From the NCBI RefSeq assembly GCF_017876755.1, contig NZ_JAGIOO010000001.1, forward strand, positions 4,387,786 to 4,451,785: a stretch of 64,000 nucleotides of DNA, read 5' to 3'. Origin of the DNA: Crossiella equi (GTDB lineage Bacteria > Actinomycetota > Actinomycetes > Mycobacteriales > Pseudonocardiaceae). Shown here piece by piece: positions 16,994-25,713 of this stretch. Made by a program: the position numbers and the translations under genes. A model generated the notes under the pieces. That model searched no databases. It was not told the DNA's origin and saw nothing but the letters and a program-made list of their open reading frames with translations. How positions within the stretch are numbered: position 1 is the first letter of the stretch; every line of letters starts with the position of its first letter.

Positions 16994-18259
16994 GTGCGAG
17001 CCGGGAGCCCACGTCTGCTGCGCGAGATCAACGATCGCGCGGCCATCGACGCGCTGCTCCGGCACGGTCCGCTGACCCGCTCCGAGCTGGAGGCCCAGAT
17101 CGGCCTGTCGAAACCGGCTACCGCCGCGCTGCTCACGAGACTGGAGACCGCGGGCGCGGTCGTCCGGGCCGGGCTGCGCGGCGGCGGGCGCGGCCCCCGC
17201 GCCCAGCTCTGGACGGTCAACGGCTCGCTGGCCTCGGTGGCCGCGGTCGACCTCACCCCGCGCGGTGTGGACGTGGCCATCGCCGACATCGCGGGCTCCG
17301 TCCTGGCCGAGCACCACACCGCGCTGCCCCGGGCGGGACAGGACACCGTGCTCGCCGCCTTCCGCGACGCCCTGCACACCACCGCCACCCGCGCGGGCAT
17401 CGCGCCAGACGGCCTGTCCCAGGTCGTGGTCGGCGCGCCCGGCGGGGTCAACCCGGTGACCGGGCACCTCGGCTTCGCCCCGCACCTGCGCACCTGGGAG
17501 GGCTTCGACGTGCCCGGCAGGCTCAGCGCCCTGCTCACCGTGCCGGTGACCGTGGAGAACGACGTCAACCTGGTCGCGCTGGAGGAGATGACCACCGGCC
17601 GGGGCGTGGACGTCCAGGACTTCGTGCTGATCTGGATCAGCTCCGGCCTCGGCTCGGCGGTGGTGATCAACCGCAGCCTGCTGCGCGGGGCCACCGGCGG
17701 CGCGGGCGAGATCGACTCCATGCGCGTGCCCGACCGCGCGCGGGCCGACACCGGCGTGGACCGCGACGGCATCCGCCTCGGCGACCTGCTGGCCACCGGC
17801 TCGGTCGTGCAGCTGGCCCGCGCGCACGGCCTGGCCGCCCGCACCGGCGCCGCCGCGCTGCGCAAGGCGCTGGAGTCCGGCCCGGCGGGCGAGCCGTTCC
17901 TGCTGGACCTGGCCCGCCGCATCGCCACCGGCGTGGCCGGTGTGGTCAGCGTGCTCGACCCCCAGCTGGTGCTGCTGGCCGGGGAGACCGCACAGGCCGG
18001 TGGCGAGGAGTTCTGCGCCCTGGTCGCCGCCGAGCTGCACCACCTGGTCACCCCGCGAACGCCCGTGCGCACCTCACTGGTGGCCGGGAAACCCGTGCGC
18101 TCCGGCGCACTGCACGCCGCCCTGGCCCTGGCCAGGGAAGAGGTGTTCGGACTCGTCGCCACCCCCACTGCTCGTGGGCCCGCCCGGCCCGCCGGTGCAG
18201 CCGCCGTCCCCGTACGGCCCCCGCTGCGCGCACCACACCTGTCCCCGACCGCACACTGA
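16994..18259 (+). CDS. ROK-family transcriptional regulator of the downstream sugar operon
   Basis: A 421-residue ROK repressor. An N-terminal winged helix-turn-helix covers residues about 8-60 (PLTRSELEAQIGLSKPATAALLTRL). The ROK sugar-binding domain follows, with the ATP-motif remnants AVDLTPRGVDVAIAD, VVVGAPGGVNPVTG and ENDVNLVALEE. The usual Zn-binding CxCGxxGC motif and catalytic EIG..H region are not evident after GGAGEIDSM, so kinase activity is unlikely. The GTG at 16994 has AGGAGAGG upstream. The gene leads an ABC-importer/GH4/kinase operon in the same orientation, only 16 bases before it. It is likely to sense a sugar or sugar phosphate from that pathway. Confidence 0.9.
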   Translation: MRAGSPRLLREINDRAAIDALLRHGPLTRSELEAQIGLSKPATAALLTRLETAGAVVRAGLRGGGRGPRAQLWTVNGSLASVAAVDLTPRGVDVAIADIAGSVLAEHHTALPRAGQDTVLAAFRDALHTTATRAGIAPDGLSQVVVGAPGGVNPVTGHLGFAPHLRTWEGFDVPGRLSALLTVPVTVENDVNLVALEEMTTGRGVDVQDFVLIWISSGLGSAVVINRSLLRGATGGAGEIDSMRVPDRARADTGVDRDGIRLGDLLATGSVVQLARAHGLAARTGAAALRKALESGPAGEPFLLDLARRIATGVAGVVSVLDPQLVLLAGETAQAGGEEFCALVAAELHHLVTPRTPVRTSLVAGKPVRSGALHAALALAREEVFGLVATPTARGPARPAGAAAVPVRPPLRAPHLSPTAH

Positions 18260-18275
18260 TGACCCAGGAGTACGC

Positions 18276-19610
18276 ATGCGCAAGACCTCTCGCCTGGTCC
18301 TGCTCAGCGCCGCAACCGCCATGCTCGTCTCGGCCTGTGCCGGCGGTGGGGGCGGTGCGTCCGGCGCGCCCGGCGCGGCACCCGGCAAGGACGACAAGCT
18401 GACCCTCACCGTGTACAGCAACTTCGAGGGCCGCGAGTACAAGGCCGTCACCGAGGCGCTGAACCGGATCAAGACGAAGTTCCCCAACTTCGAGGTCAAG
18501 CACGAGGGCACCCAGGACGACGAGAAGATCACCGGCGCGATCCGCGGCGGCAACCCGCCGGACGTGGCGATCTCCTTCTTCACCGACAACCTCGGCCAGT
18601 TCTGCTCCTCGGGCAGCTTCCAGAACCTGCAGCCCTACATCGACCGCGACAAGGCCGACATCAACGTCATCCCCAAGGCCGTGCGGGACTACACCGAGTA
18701 CAAGGGCAACCGGTGCTCGATGCCGATGCTCACCGACATCTACGGCTTCTACTTCAACAAGGACATGTTCGCCAAGGCGGGCCTGTCCGAGCCGCCGAAG
18801 AACACCGACGAGCTGTTCGAGGCGGCCAAGAAGCTGACCGAGTTCAACCCGGACGGCTCCATCAAGGTCGCGGGCTTCATGCCGCTGATCCCGCACTACC
18901 GCAACCAGGCGCAGAACTGGACCCCGATGTTCGGCGCCCGCTTCCTCGGCGCGGACGGCAAGTCCAACCTGGCCAACAGCCCGGAGTGGAAGGAGCTCTT
19001 CGAGTTCCAGAAGAAGCTCGTCGACTTCTACGGCTACGACAAGATCGAGACCTTCCGGGCCGGTCTGGGCCAGGAGTACTCGCCGGACCACGCCTTCCAG
19101 AAGGGCAAGCTGGCGATGATGATCGACGGTGAGTACCGCACCGCGTTCCTCGCCAACGAGTCCAAGGAGATCAACTACGGCACCGCGCCCGCCCCGGTCT
19201 CCCCGAAGAAGCCGGAGCTCTACGGCGGCGGCTTCGCCACCGGCACCATCATCGGCATCCCCAAGGGCGTGAAGAACCCGGGCGCCTCCTGGGAGCTGGT
19301 CAAGCAGATGTCGCTGGACACCGACACCCTGGTGCAGCTGTCCAACGCGATCAAGAACATCCCCACCACCGAGCCGTCCATGAAGGACCCGAAGCTGGAG
19401 ATGACCCCGCAGTTCAAGACCTTCATCGACATCTTCGGCAGCGGCAAGCTGTGGTCCAACCCGGCCACCCCGATCGGTGACGCGCACCTCAAGGCGGTCA
19501 ACGACTTCGCCGAGAAGTGGCAGTCGGGCAAGGTCAGCGACCTGGCCGGGGAGCTGAAGAAGGTCGACGCGCAGGTGGACGACGCGCTGGCGCAGAAGGC
19601 CGGCAAGTAG
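18276..19610 (+). CDS. Sugar ABC transporter substrate-binding lipoprotein (family 1, MalE/UgpB type)
   Basis: A 444-residue lipoprotein. Signal peptide with lipobox VSAC (Cys21), a Gly-rich linker, then the two-lobe extracellular-binding fold. Family signatures are DIYGFYFNKDMFAKAGL, GKLAMMIDGEYRTAF and a C-terminal helix AEKWQSGKVSDLAG. The ATG at 18276 has CAGGAG nine to ten bases upstream. It is followed after four bases by two permease genes, but no ATPase gene is present in this operon. Substrate is probably a beta-linked or amino disaccharide given the GH4 glycosidase and kinase downstream, which is inference. Confidence 0.9.
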   Translation: MRKTSRLVLLSAATAMLVSACAGGGGGASGAPGAAPGKDDKLTLTVYSNFEGREYKAVTEALNRIKTKFPNFEVKHEGTQDDEKITGAIRGGNPPDVAISFFTDNLGQFCSSGSFQNLQPYIDRDKADINVIPKAVRDYTEYKGNRCSMPMLTDIYGFYFNKDMFAKAGLSEPPKNTDELFEAAKKLTEFNPDGSIKVAGFMPLIPHYRNQAQNWTPMFGARFLGADGKSNLANSPEWKELFEFQKKLVDFYGYDKIETFRAGLGQEYSPDHAFQKGKLAMMIDGEYRTAFLANESKEINYGTAPAPVSPKKPELYGGGFATGTIIGIPKGVKNPGASWELVKQMSLDTDTLVQLSNAIKNIPTTEPSMKDPKLEMTPQFKTFIDIFGSGKLWSNPATPIGDAHLKAVNDFAEKWQSGKVSDLAGELKKVDAQVDDALAQKAGK

Positions 19611-19614
19611 TCCC

Positions 19615-20601
19615 ATGACCGCCACTCTTGAGCGCGCGAGCGCCGCCCGGCCCACCCCCAGCGCGGGGCGGGCCGGGCGGCGACGCCGGAACTACTTGAC
19701 CGTCCTGGCCTTCATGGCCCCGGCGATCATCGGGTTCGCGGTGTTCTTCGGCTACCCGCTGATCGCCACGATCTACTTCTCCTTCACCAGCTACGACCTG
19801 ATCAACGCCCCCGAATGGCTGGGCTTCGACAACTACGTGCGTATGTTCACCAGCGAGCCGCTGGTGGGTGTGGCGGCGTACAACACGCTGTGGCTGGTGA
19901 TCGTGCTGACCACCTGCCGGGTGCTGTTCGCCCTCGGCACGGCGATGGTGATCTCGCGCCTCAAGAGCGGCGCCGGCCTGGTCCGCACGCTCTGCTACCT
20001 GCCCTCCCTGGCCCCTCCGGTCGCGGCGACGATCACCTTCGTCTTCCTGTTCAACCCGGAGTTCGGCCCGATCAACAAGTTCCTGGAGTTCGTCGGCATC
20101 GACGGCGGCCTCTGGTTCTCCGACCCGGAGATGTCCAAGCCCGCCCTGACGATCCTCGCGCTCTGGGGCTCCGGCGAGCTGATGATCATCCTGCTCGCCG
20201 CGCTGCTGGACGTGCCGCAGGAGCAGTACGAGGCGGCCGAGATCGACGGCGCGGGCCCGATCCGCAAGTTCTGGTCCATCACCCTGCCGTCGATCTCCCC
20301 GGTGCTGATGTTCGGCATCGTGAACTCGGTGATCTTCGCGCTGCAGTTCTTCACCCAGGCCGTGGTGGCCGGTTCGGTGGCCTCCGGCTCGGCCGAGGTC
20401 GCGGGCAACGCCAAGGACATCGGCTTCCCGCAGAACTCCACGCTGACCTTCCCGGTGTGGCTGTACGTCCAGGGCTTCCGCTACTTCAACATGGGTTACG
20501 CGGCGGCCATGGCGACCCTGCTGTTCATCGTCTCCTTCGCCTTCACCGCCCTGCTGGTGCGGCAGATGCGCAAGGCCTCGCACGTCGAGGAGGGTTCGTG
20601 A
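19615..20601 (+). CDS. Sugar ABC transporter permease (MalF type)
   Basis: A 328-residue inner-membrane permease with six helices after a short basic N-terminus. The ATPase-contact EAA loop is EQYEAAEIDGAGPIRKFWSITLP. The start ATG lies four bases after the binding-protein stop. Its own stop overlaps the second permease start as GTGA. It forms a heterodimer with that second permease. No cognate ATPase is encoded nearby, so a shared MsiK-type ATPase is expected. Confidence 0.92.
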   Translation: MTATLERASAARPTPSAGRAGRRRRNYLTVLAFMAPAIIGFAVFFGYPLIATIYFSFTSYDLINAPEWLGFDNYVRMFTSEPLVGVAAYNTLWLVIVLTTCRVLFALGTAMVISRLKSGAGLVRTLCYLPSLAPPVAATITFVFLFNPEFGPINKFLEFVGIDGGLWFSDPEMSKPALTILALWGSGELMIILLAALLDVPQEQYEAAEIDGAGPIRKFWSITLPSISPVLMFGIVNSVIFALQFFTQAVVAGSVASGSAEVAGNAKDIGFPQNSTLTFPVWLYVQGFRYFNMGYAAAMATLLFIVSFAFTALLVRQMRKASHVEEGS

Positions 20602-21491
20602 CGACCGCGACCGCGGCACGACCGGCCGCCCGCAAACGGCCCCCGGTACGGAAAAACCCCACCGGCTCCTGGCAGAAGACGCTGCACTGGATCGCCACGC
20701 ACAGCATCGGCATCGCGCTCGCCCTGGCCTTCGCCCTGCCGATCGTGTTCGTCTTCCTCACCGCGTTCATGGACGACAGCCAGGCGCTGTCCTCCAGCCT
20801 GTGGCCCGAGTCCTGGCACCCGGAGAACTTCCTGCGGGTGTTCGAGAAGGCGCCGCTGCTGGAGTACACGGTCAACAGCCTCATGTACTCGCTGCTGGCC
20901 ACCGTCGGCATCCTGGTCTCCTCCATCCCGGCGGCCTACGCGCTGGCGCGGCTGAAGTGGAAGGGCCGCAACGGGGTCTTCCTGCTGGTGGTGGCCGCGA
21001 TGATGCTGCCGCCGCAGGTGGTGGCGGTGCCGCTGTACGACATGTGGGTCAAGGTCGGGCTGACCGGCACGCTGTGGCCGCTGATCATCCCGTACTTCCT
21101 CTTCGACGCGTTCAGCGTGTTCCTGCTGCGCCAGTTCTTCCTGACCATCCCGCAGGACTACATCGACGCGGCCAAGATCGACGGCTGCAACGAGTTCACC
21201 GCGGTCCTGCGGGTGCTCATCCCCATGTCCCGCCCCGGGATCGCGGCGACCGGCCTGTTCTGCTTCCTCTACACCTGGAACGACTTCTTCGGTCCGCTGA
21301 TCTACACCGGGGAGAACAAGGCCAACTGGCCGCTGTCGTTGTCGCTGGCCTCCTTCCGCGGCCAGCACGCCGTGGAGTGGAACCTGATGATGGCGGCCAC
21401 CGCGATGATCATGGTCCCGGCCATCGTGCTGTTCCTGTTCGCGCAGAAGTCCTTCGTCCGAGGGATCACCTTCACCGGAGTTAAGGGTTAA
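20598..21491 (+). CDS. Sugar ABC transporter permease (MalG type)
   Basis: A 297-residue permease with six predicted helices. The EAA loop is QDYIDAAKIDGCNEFTAVLRVLIP, and the protein ends in the family-typical SFVRGITFTGVKG. The GTG at 20598 overlaps the upstream stop and has GAGGAGG in front, so the two permeases are translationally coupled. The next gene (GH4) starts three bases after its stop, which ties uptake to hydrolysis. Confidence 0.92.
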   Translation: MTTATAARPAARKRPPVRKNPTGSWQKTLHWIATHSIGIALALAFALPIVFVFLTAFMDDSQALSSSLWPESWHPENFLRVFEKAPLLEYTVNSLMYSLLATVGILVSSIPAAYALARLKWKGRNGVFLLVVAAMMLPPQVVAVPLYDMWVKVGLTGTLWPLIIPYFLFDAFSVFLLRQFFLTIPQDYIDAAKIDGCNEFTAVLRVLIPMSRPGIAATGLFCFLYTWNDFFGPLIYTGENKANWPLSLSLASFRGQHAVEWNLMMAATAMIMVPAIVLFLFAQKSFVRGITFTGVKG

Positions 21492-21493
21492 CG

Positions 21494-22759
21494 ATGAAGC
21501 TCACCGTCGTCGGAGGCGGCTCCACCTACACCCCTGAGCTGATCGACGGCATCGCCGGGCGCAGAACGAGCCTGGCGGTGGACGAGATCGTGCTGGTCGA
21601 CCCCGACCAGCAGCGGCTCTCGGTGATCGGGGAGTTCAGCCAGCGGCTGCTCGACCACGCCGGACACCCCGCCAGGGTCCGCACGACCACGAACCTGGAG
21701 GAGGGGGCCGAGGGCGCCTCGGCCGTGCTGTTGCAGCTGCGGGTCGGCGGCCAGGCCGCCCGGCGCTCCGATGAGACCTTCCCGCTGGAGTGCGGCTGCG
21801 TCGGCCAGGAGACCACCGGTGCCGGTGGCCTGGCCAAGGCGCTGCGCACCGTGCCGACGGTGCTGGACATCGCCGAGCGGGTGCGCCGGGTCACCGGGCC
21901 GGACACCTGGATCGTCAACTTCACCAACCCCGTGGGCATCGTGACACGGGCACTGGTGCAGGCCGGGTTCCGCGCGGTGGGCCTGTGCAACGTGGCCATC
22001 GGCTTCCAGCGCTACGTGGGCGGCCTGCTGGGCGCGAGCCCGGACCAGGTGCGCCTGGGCCACGTGGGCCTCAACCACCTGACCTGGGAACGCGAGGTCC
22101 TGGTGGACGGCGTGGACGTGCTGCCGCGCCTGCTGGAGGAGTTCGGTGACGACGTGGCCGAGCACATCGGGCTGCCCGCGGAGCTGATGCGCCGCATGGG
22201 CGTGGTGCCCAGCTACTACCTGAAGTACTTCTACCAGCACGACAACGTCGTGGCGAAGCAGCGCACCGAGCCGCCGCGCGCGGAGGTCGTGAGCCTGGTG
22301 GAGAAGGAGCTGATGGGCGTCTACGCCGACCCGGCGGTGGTGACCAAACCGGAGCAGCTGTCCCAGCGCGGCGGCGCGTACTACTCCGAGGCGGCGGTGC
22401 AGCTGGTGCACGCGCTCACCAGCGGCGAGACCGGCGAGGAGCACGTGGTCAACGTGCAGAACAACGGCACGCTGCCGTTCCTGCCGGACGACGCGGTGAT
22501 CGAGGTGCCGTCCACCGTGGACCGGAACGGCGCCAGGCCGCTGCCGGTCGCCCCGGTGCAGCCACAGTTCTCCGGCCTGATCAGCCACGTCACCGCCTAC
22601 GAGTACCTGGCGCTGGAGGCGGCGTTGCACGGCGGCCGGGACCGGGTGGCCGACGCGCTGCTCGCCCACCCGCTCGTGGGGCAGTGGGACATCGCGGAGA
22701 AGCTGGCCGACCAGCTCGTCGCGGAGAACAAGGACCTGCTGCCGTGGGCGAAGGCATGA
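21494..22759 (+). CDS. GH4 family 6-phospho-beta-glucosidase-like glycosidase
   Basis: A 421-residue cytosolic NAD- and metal-dependent glycosidase. The Rossmann start is VVGGGSTYTPEL (residues 5-16). The GH4 hallmark NFTNPVGIVT is at 142-151, the Mn ligands are C165 (GLCNVAIG) and H195 (GLNHLTWER), and GGAYYSEAA carries the likely catalytic Tyr. Family members cleave 6-phospho-beta-glucosides after C3 oxidation. These substrates normally come from a PTS, but here the importer is ABC and a BadF kinase follows. Either the kinase phosphorylates the disaccharide first, or the enzyme accepts an unphosphorylated substrate. The stop overlaps the kinase start (ATGA). Confidence 0.9.
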   Translation: MKLTVVGGGSTYTPELIDGIAGRRTSLAVDEIVLVDPDQQRLSVIGEFSQRLLDHAGHPARVRTTTNLEEGAEGASAVLLQLRVGGQAARRSDETFPLECGCVGQETTGAGGLAKALRTVPTVLDIAERVRRVTGPDTWIVNFTNPVGIVTRALVQAGFRAVGLCNVAIGFQRYVGGLLGASPDQVRLGHVGLNHLTWEREVLVDGVDVLPRLLEEFGDDVAEHIGLPAELMRRMGVVPSYYLKYFYQHDNVVAKQRTEPPRAEVVSLVEKELMGVYADPAVVTKPEQLSQRGGAYYSEAAVQLVHALTSGETGEEHVVNVQNNGTLPFLPDDAVIEVPSTVDRNGARPLPVAPVQPQFSGLISHVTAYEYLALEAALHGGRDRVADALLAHPLVGQWDIAEKLADQLVAENKDLLPWAKA

Positions 22760-23805
22760 GCGGCAGACCCGAGATCAGCGATCTCGTCCTCGCCATCGAC
22801 GGCGGCAACAGCAAGACCGACGTCATGCTCGTCACCCGGGACGGCCAGGTGCTGTCCCAGGTGCGCGGGCCCGGCTCACCGCCGCAGACCGTGGGCATGA
22901 AGCAGGGCCTGGACACCTTCGAGGGACTGATCGTGCGGGCGGCGCGCGAGGCCGGGTACCCCGGCGAGGCGCCGTTCGCCGCGCACACCTCGGCCTTCCT
23001 CGCCGGTGCCGACCTGCCCAAGGAGGAGCGGTTCCTCCAGGAGGCGATCAGCGAGCGCGGCTGGTCGGCCACCACCATGGTCGCCAACGACACCTTCGCG
23101 CTGCTGCGCGCGGGCAGCCCCACCGGGCACGGCGTGGCGGTGGTGTGCGGCGCGGGCATCAACGGGGTCGGCGTGGCCCCGGACGGCCGGGTGCACCGCT
23201 ACCCCGCGCTCGGCCGCATCTCCGGCGACTGGGGCGGTGGCGCGCACCTGGGCAGCGAGGCGCTGTGGCTGGCGGTGCGCGCCGAGGACGGCCGGGGCCG
23301 CCCGACCGCCCTGCTGCCCGCGATCAAGGAGCACTTCGCGGTGCCGAACCTGCTGGAGCTCATCGAGCGCCTGCACTTCGGCGAGCTGGGCGAGGACGTG
23401 CTGCACGAGCTGTCCCCGCTGCTGTTCCGCGTGGCCGCGGCCGGTGACGAGGTGGCCCAGGAGGTGGTGGACCGCCTCGCCGAGGAGGTCAGCCTGCTGG
23501 CCACGGTGAGCCTGCGCAGCCTGGGCCTGACCGAGGACCCGGTGGACATCGTGCTCGGCGGCGGGGTGCTCACCGGGGTGGGCGCCGCGCTGGTCGAGGA
23601 GGTGGGCCGCCGCTGCAAGGTGGTGGCCCCGCTCGCGGTGATCCACGTGGTCGACGTGCCCCCGGTCGCGGGCGCGGCCCTGGCCGGGCTCGACGCCCTC
23701 GGTGCGGACCGGGGGGCCGAGGTCCGGCTGCGTGCGGCGCTCCTGACTCCCGCCGCGTCGGAGAGCGCTCCCGCAACGGAGGGTGGCGAACCAGCCGCCG
23801 TCTGA
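22756..23805 (+). CDS. BadF/BcrA-type sugar kinase (GlcNAc-kinase-like)
   Basis: A 349-residue ASKHA kinase. Phosphate-1 is AIDGGNSKTDVML (about residues 13-25), followed by VANDTFALLRAG, VVCGAGINGVGV (phosphate-2) and the SGDWGGGAHLGSEALWLA segment. DIVLGGGVLTG near the C-terminus is the adenosine motif. It shares its fold and motifs with the kinase at 12108 but is a distinct paralogue. The ATG overlaps the GH4 stop by four bases, so expression is coupled to the glycosidase. It probably phosphorylates either the imported disaccharide or the released amino sugar. Last gene of the ROK-controlled operon, followed by a strong terminator hairpin. Confidence 0.85.
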   Translation: MSGRPEISDLVLAIDGGNSKTDVMLVTRDGQVLSQVRGPGSPPQTVGMKQGLDTFEGLIVRAAREAGYPGEAPFAAHTSAFLAGADLPKEERFLQEAISERGWSATTMVANDTFALLRAGSPTGHGVAVVCGAGINGVGVAPDGRVHRYPALGRISGDWGGGAHLGSEALWLAVRAEDGRGRPTALLPAIKEHFAVPNLLELIERLHFGELGEDVLHELSPLLFRVAAAGDEVAQEVVDRLAEEVSLLATVSLRSLGLTEDPVDIVLGGGVLTGVGAALVEEVGRRCKVVAPLAVIHVVDVPPVAGAALAGLDALGADRGAEVRLRAALLTPAASESAPATEGGEPAAV

Positions 23806-23817
23806 CGACTGGCTCAG

Positions 23818-23848
23818 GCGGGGCACCGGGGGATTCCCGGTGCCCCGC
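23818..23848. terminator. Bidirectional terminator hairpin
   Basis: A perfect 13-base stem (GCGGGGCACCGGG and its complement) closes a GGATT loop between two convergent genes. There is no long T-run, as is common in high-GC actinobacteria. Confidence 0.75.
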
Positions 23849-23856
23849 TCGCGTTC

Positions 23857-24735
23857 TCAGACGATGCGCACCGCACCGCCCGCGTTCTCGTCGTCGGTGC
23901 CCAGCAGCAACCTGGTGCAGCCGCCGTCCAGGCAGGTCATCGCCTCGATCTTGTGGCCGCGCTGCACGGTGACCTGCGTCGCGGTGGCCGCGAGCACCAC
24001 TGCGGGCCCGTTCTCGTCACGCAGCGTGCCGATGCGGAACACCGCGGAGTCGAACGGGCCGTCGTCACCCGGGTCGGAGGCCGTCGAGACCAGGACCCCA
24101 CCCGCCTCATCGATCGAAAGATCGGAGGAATGGCGCACATCGGACACCGGGTACGAGGTCCGGTACGCCACCGAGCGCACCGGGCCGAACCGGCCCTTCG
24201 CCAGGTCCAGGGTGGCCGTGTAGACCGTCGCGGGCCGGGCGTCCTGACCGCGGTCGGCCCACGCGGCGACCAGGCCGCCACCCCGGCTGACCAGCGCGAG
24301 GCCCTCGTAGTTGTCCCCGGACTGCCCCTTGGGCACGGTGAAGGCCCGCAGCACCGAGACCCGGTCCCCGGCCAGCTTCACGTGGTAGACCCGGCCCGAG
24401 CTCGCCAGCGCGAGGTACTCCCCCGCCCGGCCCGGCACGGCGGCGGCCGCTTCCAGGTCGGTCGGGGTCTCCCCGCGCCAGGTCAGGGGCTTGAGCGAGG
24501 GCGTGCCACCGGCTCGGAAGCTCAGCCGGGCCACGCGGTTCTCGCCGGACTTCTTGTTGTCCCGCACGACCAGTGCGGACTCGCGGTCGATCAGCGCGAA
24601 ACCGCTGATGCCGCCGGTGATGCCAGCGCCTACCTTCGTCCAGCCGTCCGCCGCGTGCGCGGGGGTGGCGGAGAAGGCGAACAGTCCGAGTGCGACCAGG
24701 GCGCTCGCCCGCACTCGTCGTGTTGTGATTGCCAT
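23857..24735 (-). CDS. Secreted protein of unknown function, probable beta-propeller
   Basis: A 292-residue exported protein. The signal peptide runs from the RR pair to AHA|A near residue 30. The mature part is beta-rich with repeated strands (GFALIDRESALVVRD, GEYLALASSGRVYHVKL, GGLVAAWADRG, GGVLVSTASDP) suggestive of a small propeller. Two Cys near the C-terminus (MTCLDGGCTRLLLG) could pair outside the cell. I chose the ATG at 24735, since the in-frame GTG at 24741 lacks a better ribosome site. No catalytic motif is evident and I do not assign a function. Confidence 0.75.
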   Translation of the reverse strand: MAITTRRVRASALVALGLFAFSATPAHAADGWTKVGAGITGGISGFALIDRESALVVRDNKKSGENRVARLSFRAGGTPSLKPLTWRGETPTDLEAAAAVPGRAGEYLALASSGRVYHVKLAGDRVSVLRAFTVPKGQSGDNYEGLALVSRGGGLVAAWADRGQDARPATVYTATLDLAKGRFGPVRSVAYRTSYPVSDVRHSSDLSIDEAGGVLVSTASDPGDDGPFDSAVFRIGTLRDENGPAVVLAATATQVTVQRGHKIEAMTCLDGGCTRLLLGTDDENAGGAVRIV

Positions 24736-24796
24736 GTTCACCAGGGAAACATCGGAGGGGTCGCCCCAACAGCTCCGAAGGTCGGGCTACCCCTAG

Positions 24797-24837
24797 GTAA
24801 CTCGCATTACTCGTGGGTAACTTTCGGCACCGTAACT
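24797..24837. promoter_or_regulatory. Triple GTAACT repeat upstream of SGNH gene
   Basis: GTAACT occurs at 24797, 24817 and 24832, all in the same orientation. The first two are 20 bases apart and form part of GGTAACTC/GGGTAACTT. They sit in the divergent gap between the secreted protein and the SGNH hydrolase and may be activator sites. Confidence 0.3.
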
Positions 24838-24878
24838 GACGGTAGCGTAGGTCGAGTCCGCCTTGACATGCTGCGACC

Positions 24879-25688
24879 ATGCACAAGCCGATGACAGAGG
24901 AGGCTGGCCGGAGCCTCTGGGGGTCCCTTGTCGCTCTCGGGGACAGTTTCACCGAAGGTCTGGACGACCTGCGCCCGGATGGCAGTTACCGAGGCTGGGC
25001 GGACCGCCTGGCCGAGCACCTGGCGGAGTCCCGGCCGGACCTCCGCTACGCGAACCTGGCGATCCGCGGCAAGCTCCTGGGGGAGATCATCTCCGAGCAG
25101 CTCCCGAAGGTGAAGGAGCTGCGGCCGGACCTGGTCACCTTCTGCGCGGGTGGCAACGACATCCTGCGCCCGGGCAGCGACCCGGACGCGCTGGCGGTGG
25201 AGTTCGAGGAGGCGGTCGTCGAGCTCCGGGCCCTGGGCGCGGACGTGGTGATCTGCACGGGCTTCGACACCAAGGACGTCCTGATCATGCGCCGCGTGCG
25301 GGGCAAGGTCGCGACCTACAACGCCCACCTGCGCGCGATCGCGGACCGCCACGGCTGCCACGTGGTCGACCTGTGGTCCATGACGGTCCTGCAGGACCCG
25401 CGCGCCTGGGGTGAGGACCGCCTGCACCTGTCCCCGGAGGGCCACGAGCGCGTGGCACTGCGGGCCTGCGCCGAGCTGGGCATCCCGGTGGCGGCGGACT
25501 GGGCCGAACCGTGGCCAGCGGCCGAGCCCGCGGACTGGGTGACGCTGCGCCGGGCGGACTGGCACTGGACCACCCACCACTTCATGCCGTGGCTGGGCCG
25601 CAAGCTGACCGGCCGCTCCTCCTCCGAGGGCGTGCTGCCCAAGCGCCCGGAGCTGGAACAGCTCTGCTCAGCGGCCGATCGAGGATAG
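24879..25688 (+). CDS. SGNH/GDSL-family hydrolase
   Basis: A 269-residue cytosolic SGNH hydrolase. Block I is VALGDSFTEGL with the nucleophile Ser near residue 23, the Block II Gly is in IRGK, Block III is AGGNDIL, and Block V is DRLHLSPEGH with the catalytic Asp/His pair. The family includes esterases and lipases acting on acyl or acetyl esters. The C-terminal 60 residues (WTTHHFMPWLGRKLTGRSS) are shared with many actinobacterial members and may bind membrane or substrate. The ATG at 24879 has no good Shine-Dalgarno and may be leaderless. MTEEAG at 24891 is an alternative. The natural substrate is unknown. Confidence 0.88.
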   Translation: MHKPMTEEAGRSLWGSLVALGDSFTEGLDDLRPDGSYRGWADRLAEHLAESRPDLRYANLAIRGKLLGEIISEQLPKVKELRPDLVTFCAGGNDILRPGSDPDALAVEFEEAVVELRALGADVVICTGFDTKDVLIMRRVRGKVATYNAHLRAIADRHGCHVVDLWSMTVLQDPRAWGEDRLHLSPEGHERVALRACAELGIPVAADWAEPWPAAEPADWVTLRRADWHWTTHHFMPWLGRKLTGRSSSEGVLPKRPELEQLCSAADRG

Positions 25689-25713
25689 TTGCCACCGGCG
25701 GTAGCATCGGGGT

